From the NCBI GenBank assembly GCA_037447335.1, contig JBBIGV010000023.1, positions 1 to 46,738 on the forward strand: a stretch of 46,738 bases of DNA, given 5' to 3'. The notes beneath the pieces were generated by a model. It was not told where the DNA came from, searched no databases, and saw nothing but the letters and a program-made list of their open reading frames with translations. Below are positions 17,454 to 25,959 of this stretch, one piece after another. Origin of the DNA: JBBIGV01 sp037447335. Lineage in GTDB: Bacteria; Bacteroidota; Ignavibacteria; Ignavibacteriales; Ignavibacteriaceae. Within the stretch, counting starts at the first letter, position 1, and the number at the start of each line of letters is the position of its first letter. The position numbers and the translations under genes were made by a program.

Positions 17454-18362
17454 ATGGCTGGCAAAAGCCGTCGCGATTTCCTCAAATCATCTGCTCTAAT
17501 AGGGGCAGGAGTTGCAGGCTTATCAACTCCTAAAACAACAGCCGCCCCTAAAAATATTTTATCACCTGATAGAATGGGAGTGCTTGTTGATACTACCGTT
17601 TGTGTCGGATGCCGCAACTGCGAATGGGCTTGTAAAGATGCTCATAATTTACCTGCTGGGGATCTTGATTCTTATGAAGATCGTGAAGTATTGAATAAGC
17701 AACGTCGCCCTGACCACACAGCATTAACAGTTATTAATGAACACTCACCCGGCAAGCATTCCAATTTGCCGGTGGATGTAAAATTCCAATGTATGCACTG
17801 CGATCATCCGGCTTGTGTATCAGCATGTATAGTTGGGGCTTTCACAAAAGAAGAAAATGGCTCTGTAATCTGGGATACGGAGAAATGTATCGGCTGCCGT
17901 TATTGTATGGTTGCTTGCCCGTTCCAGGTGCCTGCCTTTGAATATAATAAAGCTCTGCAGCCGGACATTTTGAAATGTGATTTTTGTTTTGAAAGAACAA
18001 TGGAAGGTAAACTTCCTGCGTGCGTTCAAATTTGCCCCGTTGAAGCTCTTACTTATGGTCACCGAACAGATCTGCTGCAGGTTGCCAAAGACAGAATAAG
18101 AAGAAATCCGGATAGATATATTGAACATATCTTCGGTGAGTTTGAGGTTGGTGGAACTGCCTGGCTGTACCTTGCAAGCAAAGATTTTACAGAATTGGGT
18201 TTCCCCAAACTTGGCTCAGATCCGGCTCCTGGTGTTTCAGAGTCAATTCAGCATGGAATATTTGCTTATTTCATACCGCCGGTTTCATTATACGCTTTGC
18301 TTGGCGGAATTATGTGGCTTTCAAAACGTCGTAAAGAATTAGAACAGGAGGAAACACTATGA
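17454..18362 (+). CDS. Tat-exported 4x[4Fe-4S] ferredoxin-like subunit (HybA-like), membrane-anchored
   Basis: 302 residues. The N-terminus has a Tat signal (SRRDFLK, residues 5-11, then a hydrophobic stretch), so the protein is exported folded. Four cysteine clusters follow: CVGCRNCEWAC, CMHCDHPACVSAC, CIGCRYCMVAC with CP, and CDFCF...CVQIC. This predicts four [4Fe-4S] clusters, as in HybA/NrfC/DmsB-type electron carriers. A C-terminal membrane helix (about 268-290) anchors it on the periplasmic side. The stop overlaps the next start (ATGA), so it is coupled to the HybB-like gene. No hydrogenase subunits are nearby, so the HybA label marks the family only. It should pass electrons between the quinone protein and the multiheme cytochrome. 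Confidence 0.9.
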   Translation: MAGKSRRDFLKSSALIGAGVAGLSTPKTTAAPKNILSPDRMGVLVDTTVCVGCRNCEWACKDAHNLPAGDLDSYEDREVLNKQRRPDHTALTVINEHSPGKHSNLPVDVKFQCMHCDHPACVSACIVGAFTKEENGSVIWDTEKCIGCRYCMVACPFQVPAFEYNKALQPDILKCDFCFERTMEGKLPACVQICPVEALTYGHRTDLLQVAKDRIRRNPDRYIEHIFGEFEVGGTAWLYLASKDFTELGFPKLGSDPAPGVSESIQHGIFAYFIPPVSLYALLGGIMWLSKRRKELEQEETL

Positions 18363-19603
18363 AACACGAAGATATAAATCCTGTTCCGTTAAAAAGAAAG
18401 TTTTTTACTCCAGGTGTAATCATTTTATTAATACTTGCGCTTAACGGTCTTGCATTCTTAGCCATAAGATTTTTCTATGGGATAGGCGCAATTACAAACC
18501 TCGATAATCAATATCCCTGGGGATTGTGGATCGGAGTTGATGTTGCTGCCGGAGTTGCTCTTGCTGCCGGTGGTTTTACTACCGCTGCATTAGGTCATGT
18601 TATGCATAGGGAAGAGTACGCTGCTGTTATACGACCTGCATTGCTTACAGCTATGCTGGGCTACACATTTGTTGCGCTTGGTGTGTTTGTTGACCTTGGG
18701 AGATGGTATTACGTCTGGCACCCATTAATTATGTGGAATGGAAACTCCGCATTGTTTGAAGTCGGCATTTGTGTTATAATATATCTCACAGTGCTGTATA
18801 TTGAATTTCTTCCAATTGTTACCGAGCGATATATAGGCAAGGTTAATCTGCCCGGTATTCTTTCCGGTTTAAATAAAATAATTGATAAAATTTTAAGACT
18901 TCTGGATCGCGGGCTTGCCAAAACAATGTTCATCTTTATAATAGCAGGTGTAGTTCTCTCAACGCTTCATCAATCTTCATTAGGAACATTAATGGTTATA
19001 GCCGGAGAAAAAATGCATCCGCTGTGGCAAACTCCGATTTTACCACTGCTATTTCTGATTTCCGCAATTGCAGTAGGCTTTCCAATGGTGATATTCGAAT
19101 CCTTGATTGCCTCGAGATCACTTAAACTAAAACCTGAAATGCACATCCTTTCAAAATTAGGCTCAATGATAGCACCCCTGCTCGGAATTTATCTTGCGTT
19201 TAAATTAGGCGATATGTTTATCCGTGAGACCTTCGTTTACCTCGCTGAACTTAACACAGCGAGCATAATGTTCACGATCGAAATTTTATTTGGTGTGGTA
19301 ATTCCTTTAAGAATGTTGATGTCAACGAAGGTATTAAAATCACCGGCGCTTTTATTTACAGCCTCAGCGTTGGTTGTCTTAGGAGTACTCTTAAACAGAA
19401 TTAATAATTTTATAGTTGCTTACAATCCTCCTTATGCAACAGCAACTTACTTCCCATCAATTGGAGAAATTTCTGTAACAGTAGGTTTTATTTCCATGCT
19501 GGTTATGTTATACAAGCTGTTTGTGATGCACTTCCCCATTGTCAGCCTGCCGGGAAAACCAGCGGCTCAGACTGCTAAATACACAATAAGGGGATCAAAA
19601 TAA
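18359..19603 (+). CDS. HybB/NrfD-family membrane quinone-interacting subunit
   Basis: 414 residues with about ten membrane helices. The stretch NQYPWGLWIGVDVAAGVALAAGG and the later RPALLTAMLGY, DLGRWYY and FEVGICVIIYLTVLYIEFLP (split here by motif) are typical of HybB, the large integral membrane protein of hydrogenase-2 and related complexes; the family exchanges electrons with menaquinone. The gene overlaps both neighbours by 1-4 bases. With the HybA-like protein and the 13-heme cytochrome it makes a complex similar in composition to Hmc/Qrc/Cbc-type quinone-cytochrome oxidoreductases. Direction of electron flow cannot be read from the sequence. Confidence 0.9.
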   Translation: MKHEDINPVPLKRKFFTPGVIILLILALNGLAFLAIRFFYGIGAITNLDNQYPWGLWIGVDVAAGVALAAGGFTTAALGHVMHREEYAAVIRPALLTAMLGYTFVALGVFVDLGRWYYVWHPLIMWNGNSALFEVGICVIIYLTVLYIEFLPIVTERYIGKVNLPGILSGLNKIIDKILRLLDRGLAKTMFIFIIAGVVLSTLHQSSLGTLMVIAGEKMHPLWQTPILPLLFLISAIAVGFPMVIFESLIASRSLKLKPEMHILSKLGSMIAPLLGIYLAFKLGDMFIRETFVYLAELNTASIMFTIEILFGVVIPLRMLMSTKVLKSPALLFTASALVVLGVLLNRINNFIVAYNPPYATATYFPSIGEISVTVGFISMLVMLYKLFVMHFPIVSLPGKPAAQTAKYTIRGSK

Positions 19604-20754
19604 TGAATACGAATTTAATCATACTGCTTTTACTGTTAACGGCATCACTTCTTTATCCGCAGAATTTTCCGGATAGAGAGAAAGCAAAGGTTGATTTTAC
19701 ATGCCGAACATGTCATACTACTGAAGTTCCTACACTAAGTGATCCGGGGCTTGTATCCTGCCCGCGTGAACAAATGGCAACGGTTTATGCTAAACCCGAA
19801 AGCACACCTGAAGTAATTAAGATTGAGAAATTGGGTGAAAGATACGGACCGGTTTATTTTTCTCACAGAATTCATGCACAAATGTCTGAAATGGGCGGTG
19901 GTTGTGTAAGCTGCCATCATTTTAACACTACCGGACCGGTTCTTAAATGCAGCCACTGCCACGAACCTTCACGTAAAAGAACAGATATCAGCATTCCCGA
20001 TCTTAAGGCTGCCTATCACAGGCAATGCATGGACTGCCACCGCGAGTGGAGTCATTCAACAGCCTGCAATTCCTGTCATGTTCCAATTAAAGAATACAAA
20101 GCTTTAAGCCAGGAAGAACTAAAGAAAAAATACGCCGGAAGGGATCATCCTGCGGTTGTTGAACCGGTTAAAATTCTATATCAGACTAAAACTGATGAAG
20201 GTAAGCTTGCTGCTTTCTATCATGACGATCATACAAAAAAATTCAGGATAGACTGCGCAACCTGTCATATGCAGGAAGGCTGTTCAAGCTGCCACGATGT
20301 AAAAAGGAAAGTTAGTGATGATGTTGTTAAAGCTTCTGATGTAAAATTGAAGCGAACTTTTGAAGAACAGCATAAAAATTGCATTAGCTGCCATAAGGAT
20401 GATAACTGCAGCAGATGTCATAGTGATAAACCGCTCGAACCGTTTAACCATCAGAAAAGTACCGGCTGGCCAATTAAAACTTATCATGCAAAGCTGACTT
20501 GTCAGCAATGCCATGGTACAGCAATCCCATTCAGGAAAATAAGCGGTGATTGTCTATCCTGTCATAAAAACTGGACTGCCGATAATTTCGACCACACTGT
20601 TACAGGCTTTAAGCTGGATGATATGCATCTGATGTTTGGCTGCGAGGATTGTCATGCTAACAATAATTATACAGTTAAACCAAGCTGCGATAGCTGCCAC
20701 GGTGATGAGTATGTTTACCCGAAAGATAAACCGGGGATAGTAATCAAAAGATAA
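19603..20754 (+). CDS. 13-heme periplasmic cytochrome c
   Basis: 383 residues with an N-terminal signal peptide (about 1-19). Thirteen CxxCH sites are present, from CRTCH near residue 34 to CDSCH near residue 366, including CVSCH, CSHCH, CMDCH, CNSCH, CATCH, CSSCH, CISCH, CSRCH, CQQCH, CLSCH and CEDCH. Many additional His residues could act as distal ligands. The last gene of the structural trio: it overlaps the HybB-like stop by one base. It likely carries electrons from the membrane complex into the periplasm or toward the outer membrane. No beta-barrel partner of the MtrB/PIO kind was seen beside it. Confidence 0.94.
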   Translation: MNTNLIILLLLLTASLLYPQNFPDREKAKVDFTCRTCHTTEVPTLSDPGLVSCPREQMATVYAKPESTPEVIKIEKLGERYGPVYFSHRIHAQMSEMGGGCVSCHHFNTTGPVLKCSHCHEPSRKRTDISIPDLKAAYHRQCMDCHREWSHSTACNSCHVPIKEYKALSQEELKKKYAGRDHPAVVEPVKILYQTKTDEGKLAAFYHDDHTKKFRIDCATCHMQEGCSSCHDVKRKVSDDVVKASDVKLKRTFEEQHKNCISCHKDDNCSRCHSDKPLEPFNHQKSTGWPIKTYHAKLTCQQCHGTAIPFRKISGDCLSCHKNWTADNFDHTVTGFKLDDMHLMFGCEDCHANNNYTVKPSCDSCHGDEYVYPKDKPGIVIKR

Positions 20755-20774
20755 AGTGTTGAATAGGAAAATTT

Positions 20775-22637
20775 ATGCTCAGGAAAATCGGCTTTCGATT
20801 AATATTTGTTGTAGGTCTTACGTCAATAATCATAATTGGCGTATTTGCCTACATAAGCATCAAATCTCATGAAGCTGCATTAACAAAAGAAGTTGAAAGG
20901 CACGCGCATCAGTTAAGTGAGACGGTGATTAACAGCGCCCGGTATGATATGATGTTAAACCAGAGAGAACACATTCAAAACCTGGTGAATACTATCGGGC
21001 GCCAGCCTGATATTCGTGATGTACGGATTCTGAATAAGGAAGGTGTTGTTACTTATTCAAGTGATCATTTGCTCATAAACCAAATCGTGGATATGAATGC
21101 TGAAGCATGCTATGCATGTCATGTTGCAGATGAACCGCTTGAAAATATTTCAATAACCGAACGAACGCGAATATTCAGAATTTCTCCTGAATCAAGCCGT
21201 TTTCTCGGGATCATTACACCAATAAATAATGACAGGTCATGCTGGGAAGCTGACTGCCATGCCCATCCGGAAGGTCAAAAAGTGCTCGGTGTTCTTGATG
21301 TTACAATTCCACTTGATGAGGTTGATAAAAATATTGTTAAGAGCGAGATAGAAATCATAATCTTTGCAATCGTAGCTATACTTGCTGTAAGTTTTTTGAT
21401 AGCATTTTTCGTTCGTAAATGGGTTGCTGTTCCTGTCACAAAACTTTTAGATGCTACCAATCAGGTTAGTGTTGGCAATCTGAGTTATACAATAGAAGAT
21501 TTGAGTGATGATGAAATTGGAAAGCTGGCAGCTTCTTTTAATAATATGACTAAAAAACTTTCAGAAGCCCGCATGCAATTATTTCAATCGGATAAACTTG
21601 CCTCTTTAGGAAGATTGGCTGCCGGCGTTGCTCACGAAATAAATAATCCGTTAACGGGCGTTCTCACCTACAGCAGTTTTCTGTTAAAAAGAACAAAAGA
21701 TAATCCTGAATTCCAGGAAGACCTTAAAGTTATTGTTCGTGAAACTATGAGAAGCAAGGAAATAGTTAAAAGCCTTCTGGATTTTGCGCGGCAGTCTGTA
21801 CCGAAGAAAACCAGGGCTGATATAAATGAAATAATCTCACGTGCAATTTCTGTTGTTGAGAATCAGCTTAATATGAATAAGGTTAAGATTGTTAAGCAGA
21901 CAACCGAAGATATCGCTTTAATTACTGTTGATGCGAATCAGATACAGCAGGTTTTCATCAATCTGTTTGTTAATGCCTGCGATGCTATAGGACCAAACGG
22001 CGGCACAATCACTGTTTCGACAAATCATATTTCACTTTCACCTTATGGTACGGCTCAAATCAAAAAAGCTGAATGCTCCAAAAGACACAACCTGCTTGAC
22101 ACCGAACTTAAAATAGATGGTATTCCGTCAATCAAGGTTAAGGCTGTTACAAACGGTATAGAAAGCATAATTCATCTCGATCCGATCTATGGAAAGCTTC
22201 GCAACGTTTATGCGCCGGATTATAATGAAAAAAAAGAACCAAAATTTGTATGCCCGGAATGTAATACTTCACTAATAATTGAAGACCTCAAGTGTCCGAA
22301 ATGCGAATCGCCTGTAATAGGTATTAACGTGCCGGGGCAGGGTATTTACGAAGTTTGTTCAACCAAGGGATGTACTTATGAAAAATGGGAACATGTTGAC
22401 TCCGCTGAATTGCAGGAATTTATCGAAATTAAAATAAGTGATACCGGTTCAGGAATAAGTAAGGAAGACATTTCAAAAATTTTCGAACCGTTCTTTTCAA
22501 CAAAAGGACAAAAAGGAACGGGGCTTGGGCTGGCGGTTATCTGGGGAATAATAGATAACCACAACGGTACCATTAATGTTGAAAGTGATAAAGGTAAGGG
22601 GACAACATTTACTATGAGGCTTCCCCTGACCCGATAA
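20775..22637 (+). CDS. Diheme sensor histidine kinase with zinc-ribbon insert in the ATPase domain
   Basis: 620 residues. Membrane helices at about 9-28 and 193-213 enclose a periplasmic domain with heme site CYACH (112-116) and a CX4CH site (C156, C161, His162). HAMP, then HisKA with His287 in VAHEINNPLTG. The HATPase domain has its N-box LFVNACDAIG (397-406) and G-boxes ISDTGSGIS (554-562) and KGTGLGLAV, but about 125 residues (420-548) are inserted between them. The insert contains a zinc ribbon CPEC...CPKC (C493, C496, C507, C510) and two more cysteines (C528, C533). It lies 20 bases after the cytochrome gene, so the sensor is made with the complex it probably monitors. Two receiver proteins follow. 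Confidence 0.9.
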   Translation: MLRKIGFRLIFVVGLTSIIIIGVFAYISIKSHEAALTKEVERHAHQLSETVINSARYDMMLNQREHIQNLVNTIGRQPDIRDVRILNKEGVVTYSSDHLLINQIVDMNAEACYACHVADEPLENISITERTRIFRISPESSRFLGIITPINNDRSCWEADCHAHPEGQKVLGVLDVTIPLDEVDKNIVKSEIEIIIFAIVAILAVSFLIAFFVRKWVAVPVTKLLDATNQVSVGNLSYTIEDLSDDEIGKLAASFNNMTKKLSEARMQLFQSDKLASLGRLAAGVAHEINNPLTGVLTYSSFLLKRTKDNPEFQEDLKVIVRETMRSKEIVKSLLDFARQSVPKKTRADINEIISRAISVVENQLNMNKVKIVKQTTEDIALITVDANQIQQVFINLFVNACDAIGPNGGTITVSTNHISLSPYGTAQIKKAECSKRHNLLDTELKIDGIPSIKVKAVTNGIESIIHLDPIYGKLRNVYAPDYNEKKEPKFVCPECNTSLIIEDLKCPKCESPVIGINVPGQGIYEVCSTKGCTYEKWEHVDSAELQEFIEIKISDTGSGISKEDISKIFEPFFSTKGQKGTGLGLAVIWGIIDNHNGTINVESDKGKGTTFTMRLPLTR

Positions 22638-22654
22638 AGAGATTTATTTCTGTT

Positions 22655-23464
22655 ATGAATAATGAATCTAAAATATTGGTTATTGATGATGAGCAGGTAA
22701 TTATTGATGCAGTCAGAAAGATATGCGCTATCGACGGTTATGTTACCGACGAGGCACATAATGTTAAAGCTGCAATGGAAAAGCTTCAAAAAAAATATTA
22801 CCGGATAATCGTTTGCGATATTATGATGCCGGATGGCGACGGCTTTCAAATACTTGATTATCTGCATAAAGAAAATACTGACAGCGCTGTTATTATGACC
22901 ACAGGTTATTCGACAGTTGAGAATGCTGTTAAGTCGCTTTACTACGGAGCAATTGATTTTATACCGAAACCTTTTACAGTTGATGAACTTCTTAATTCGG
23001 TTTTTCGTGCGGATAAATATTACTTAATAAATAAAAAGCAAAAAGAATTATTAAGCAATCATAATAATCGGGCGCTGTTATACGTATCCTGCCCATCACG
23101 TTATTACAGGCTTGGTAATTCATCCTGGGTAGTTGAGGAGAGAGATGGTTCAGCTTTTTTAGGCGTATGCGATTTGTTTGTCAAGATAATTGAGAGTGTA
23201 AAAGAAATTGAATTTAATCAACTTGAAGACGAAATAATTCAGGGCAACAGTTGCGTAACCATTACATCCGGCGACGGACGTACTCATCAGGTTCTGTCTC
23301 CGCTTACAGGAAGAATTATAGAAGTAAATGAAAAATTAAGGTATAATCCTGGTTTGATTGAGAAAGATCCTTATTTCGAAGGATGGATTTACCGTATTAT
23401 ACCTTCAAATCCCGACTACGAACATAAGCATCTTGTGCCATGCAGCTCGGACAGAATGATATGA
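22655..23464 (+). CDS. Response regulator with GcvH-like output domain
   Basis: 269 residues. Receiver domain 1-125 with the acidic pocket IDDE (10-13), phospho-acceptor Asp55 and Lys105 in KPF. Residues about 143-250 follow glycine cleavage H protein closely: SSWVVEERDG, LGVCD, SPLTGRIIEVNEKL, NPGLIEKDPYFEGWIYRI. The lipoyl-lysine position, eight residues before the SP of SPLTG, is Gly208, so lipoylation is not expected. There is no DNA-binding domain. The domain may serve as a protein-interaction module; this is inference. It lies 17 bases after the kinase gene. Confidence 0.85.
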   Translation: MNNESKILVIDDEQVIIDAVRKICAIDGYVTDEAHNVKAAMEKLQKKYYRIIVCDIMMPDGDGFQILDYLHKENTDSAVIMTTGYSTVENAVKSLYYGAIDFIPKPFTVDELLNSVFRADKYYLINKKQKELLSNHNNRALLYVSCPSRYYRLGNSSWVVEERDGSAFLGVCDLFVKIIESVKEIEFNQLEDEIIQGNSCVTITSGDGRTHQVLSPLTGRIIEVNEKLRYNPGLIEKDPYFEGWIYRIIPSNPDYEHKHLVPCSSDRMI

Positions 23465-23544
23465 AAAAGAAATTTACAGGAACAGGCATGCTGCTGTTCA
23501 TTACTATAAGATTATTGAAATAAATTATTCCCACGGAGGACATC

Positions 23545-24711
23545 ATGTTGCTGTTCATACTTGCTATAATAATATTCATCATTGCGGATATACTAATCCG
23601 TATGATAGCTAAACGAATACAGGAAAATAAAGCCAAAAAGGAACGTGAGCTTGTTCTGCAGGAAAGCCTTAATCTTGATTTCAGCAGAGAAGCTAAAACT
23701 CTTAAGCGCGCAGAAGTGCCAAATCCAAAAGCAAGAATTTTATGCGTTGATGATGAAGAAGTTATCCTCAGCAGTTTCAGAAAAATTCTTGTGCTTGATG
23801 GTTATTCGGTTGATACGGTTGAAACGGGTCAGGAAGCGCTTGGGCTGATTCAAACTCATCATTATGATTTTGTTTTTACTGACTTTAAAATGCCGCTGAT
23901 GGATGGCGTTGAAGTAACGAAATCAGTTAAGCATATGCGTCCGGATATTGATGTTATTATCATAACCGGATATGCTTCTGTTGAAACCGCAGTTGAAACA
24001 ATGAAATACGGCGCAATGGATTATGTTCAGAAGCCATTTACCGAAGAGGAGCTGCTTGAGTTTACAAAAAAAGCATTAATAAAACGGCAGGACAGGATAA
24101 AGAAACAACTAAAACCAAAAGTTCATATAACGCATATTCCTTCAGAAGGAGATACAATAAAAGGCGAGTTTTCAATTCCGGGAGGCGTGTTTATTTCTGA
24201 TTCGCATACCTGGGTCAGCATGAATCAGGAAGGTATTGGTAAGGTTGGAATTGATGATTTTGCCAAAAAACTTATCGGCAAAGTTGAATCTATTGAACTT
24301 CCGAATCTAAGTATGAAGGTTAAAGCCGGGCAGCCTTTGTTCACAATAAGACAGGGCAATAGGAAGGTGACTTTCAATTCGCCAGTAACCGGCGTAGTTG
24401 CTTCGATCAATACTATATTGAAAGGAAATCCTGACGCGCTCGATGTTACTCCTTACGATCGTAACTGGATATGCGCTATTGATCCCGATGATATTGATTC
24501 GGAAATAAAAAATCTGCACATAGGAAAATCTGCAGTATCATTTTTCCAAAATGATATTGAACATTTCAAATCAGTAATGAAAGAAATATTGAAAGCAGAA
24601 AAGAAAGAAGAAGACGAGTATGTGAACGAGAATCAATTGTATATCGGTCAGCTTGAAAAACTTTCGGATATGAACTGGGAAAAAGTAGTATCGGAATTTT
24701 TCAGAAGGTAG
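23545..24711 (+). CDS. Membrane-anchored response regulator with GcvH-like domain
   Basis: 388 residues. An N-terminal membrane helix (2-20) is followed by a charged linker, a receiver domain (about 62-180; acidic pair Asp69/Asp70, phospho-acceptor Asp113, Lys in QKPF) and a GcvH-like domain (about 212-316: SHTWVSMNQEG, GKVGIDDFAKKLIGKVESI, NSPVTGVVASINTIL, TPYDRNWICAI). The lipoyl-lysine position is Asn272. A helical C-terminal tail of about 70 residues follows. A membrane-tethered receiver is unusual and suggests direct action on a membrane complex rather than on DNA. Good ribosome-binding site GGAGG ahead of the start. It has the same architecture as the preceding regulator plus an anchor. 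Confidence 0.85.
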   Translation: MLLFILAIIIFIIADILIRMIAKRIQENKAKKERELVLQESLNLDFSREAKTLKRAEVPNPKARILCVDDEEVILSSFRKILVLDGYSVDTVETGQEALGLIQTHHYDFVFTDFKMPLMDGVEVTKSVKHMRPDIDVIIITGYASVETAVETMKYGAMDYVQKPFTEEELLEFTKKALIKRQDRIKKQLKPKVHITHIPSEGDTIKGEFSIPGGVFISDSHTWVSMNQEGIGKVGIDDFAKKLIGKVESIELPNLSMKVKAGQPLFTIRQGNRKVTFNSPVTGVVASINTILKGNPDALDVTPYDRNWICAIDPDDIDSEIKNLHIGKSAVSFFQNDIEHFKSVMKEILKAEKKEEDEYVNENQLYIGQLEKLSDMNWEKVVSEFFRR

Positions 24712-24769
24712 GTAATATTTCAGCTTTCACTAAATGAACGGGAAAATCCGAATCCATTGAAGGCTGATT

Positions 24770-25165
24770 TTACCTGATTAAAGCTGTTACTTTAACTTCG
24801 CCTCTCGATTTGAACATTAATGTAAACTCAGCTTTTTGCCCATGCTCAAGGTCACCGTTTACTTCAAGAATCATTATATGGAATGATTTAGGCTTAAACT
24901 CAAAAGTTGAATTTGGTGGAATTACAACGTATTCAATCTGTCGCATACCCATCATATCACCCCTCATAAATGATTCATGAATTTCAATTTCATCCGATAT
25001 TGAAGATGTAACTGCATAAAGTGTATCCGCCCGGTCGGTATTATTTTCCACAACGAAGTAAAGTGCCGTAGCCATCTCGTTAGCAGTAGCACGAACCCAC
25101 GCATCTTTTACAACAAGATCACCCTGAATAAACAACAACAGGAAAAGGGCAATAGAAATTTTCAT
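24770..25165 (-). CDS. Periplasmic copper chaperone PCu(A)C
   Basis: 131 residues with a signal peptide (about 1-16). The copper site is complete and exactly spaced: His63-X10-Met74-X21-His96-X-Met98, in IHESF, MRQ and FHIM. PCu(A)C hands Cu(I) to the CuA centre of heme-copper oxidases, often with SCO. The SCO gene lies one base upstream on the same strand, so the two form a copper-delivery pair. No oxidase subunits are in the window. Confidence 0.93.
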   Translation of the reverse strand: MKISIALFLLLFIQGDLVVKDAWVRATANEMATALYFVVENNTDRADTLYAVTSSISDEIEIHESFMRGDMMGMRQIEYVVIPPNSTFEFKPKSFHIMILEVNGDLEHGQKAEFTLMFKSRGEVKVTALIR

Positions 25166-25166
25166 T

Positions 25167-25757
25167 TTAGTCTCCTAAATATTTTATATCCGAAATAATT
25201 TCGTCCAGTTCGGGAGCGCTGCCGGAATAAGTTTTTCTGAAAAACCCATTCTTATCAATCAACGCTATTTTATCGGTATGAATAAAATAATACCTCATTT
25301 TTCCTTCCGCTGAATACACGGTATCATCAGGGAAGGCTTTAATTCCAAATTCATCCATCAACTTTTTGGTGGAGAGATCATCACCTGTCAACAGGTCCCA
25401 TCTATCCATATTGAGATTACGAGCGCTTGCAAACTTTGTTAAAACTTCAGGCGTATCACGATTTGGATCAAATGATACCGCAATGAACTTAATGCTATTA
25501 AGTTTTTCCTCAGAAAGTCTCCGTTCGACCAGATGCATGTTGTGAATTGTCATCGGACAAATATCAGGACAATTTGTAAAGATAAAACCAATCAGAGTGG
25601 TCTTATCTTTAATAAGATCGCTGAAAATAATTTCAGTATTGTTTTGATCAATAAAAGTTAATTCCGTTGATGTTAGTTTATCATTGTGAGGGAAATCATT
25701 CCCGCAGCCGTACAGCGAGATACATAGAACGAGAAGAGGAAATATGTAATTGCGCAT
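25167..25757 (-). CDS. sco: SCO1/SenC family copper-delivery lipoprotein
   Basis: 196 residues. Signal peptide with lipobox LYGC (Cys18), so probably lipid-anchored in the periplasm. Thioredoxin-like fold with the copper/redox motif TNCPDICP (Cys63 and Cys67) and the conserved copper ligand His160 in FIHTDK. Needed for CuA assembly of cytochrome oxidase in studied relatives. Coupled to the PCu(A)C gene, which strengthens that role and implies that the organism has an aerobic terminal oxidase. Confidence 0.94.
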   Translation of the reverse strand: MRNYIFPLLVLCISLYGCGNDFPHNDKLTSTELTFIDQNNTEIIFSDLIKDKTTLIGFIFTNCPDICPMTIHNMHLVERRLSEEKLNSIKFIAVSFDPNRDTPEVLTKFASARNLNMDRWDLLTGDDLSTKKLMDEFGIKAFPDDTVYSAEGKMRYYFIHTDKIALIDKNGFFRKTYSGSAPELDEIISDIKYLGD

Positions 25758-25959
25758 TTAATTTCAATTTAAATTATTTTTGACTTCTAACTTAGATAAA
25801 AAAGGTATTCATTGAAAGTTTAATTACAGGTACCCCAAATAAGTATGACACATAAATAAATACGAATTACAAGTGATTTAAATGATCACTGATTTTTTAG
25901 TGTTGTTAAAAAATCTATCTACCACTCATCTTAAATAAAATTATCAAAAGAAGGTAAAA

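Noticed and set aside
17454..20754. Operon read as a hydrogenase-2 locus
   Set aside because: HybA- and HybB-like subunits are present, but there are no NiFe catalytic subunits or maturation genes, and a 13-heme cytochrome takes the third place.
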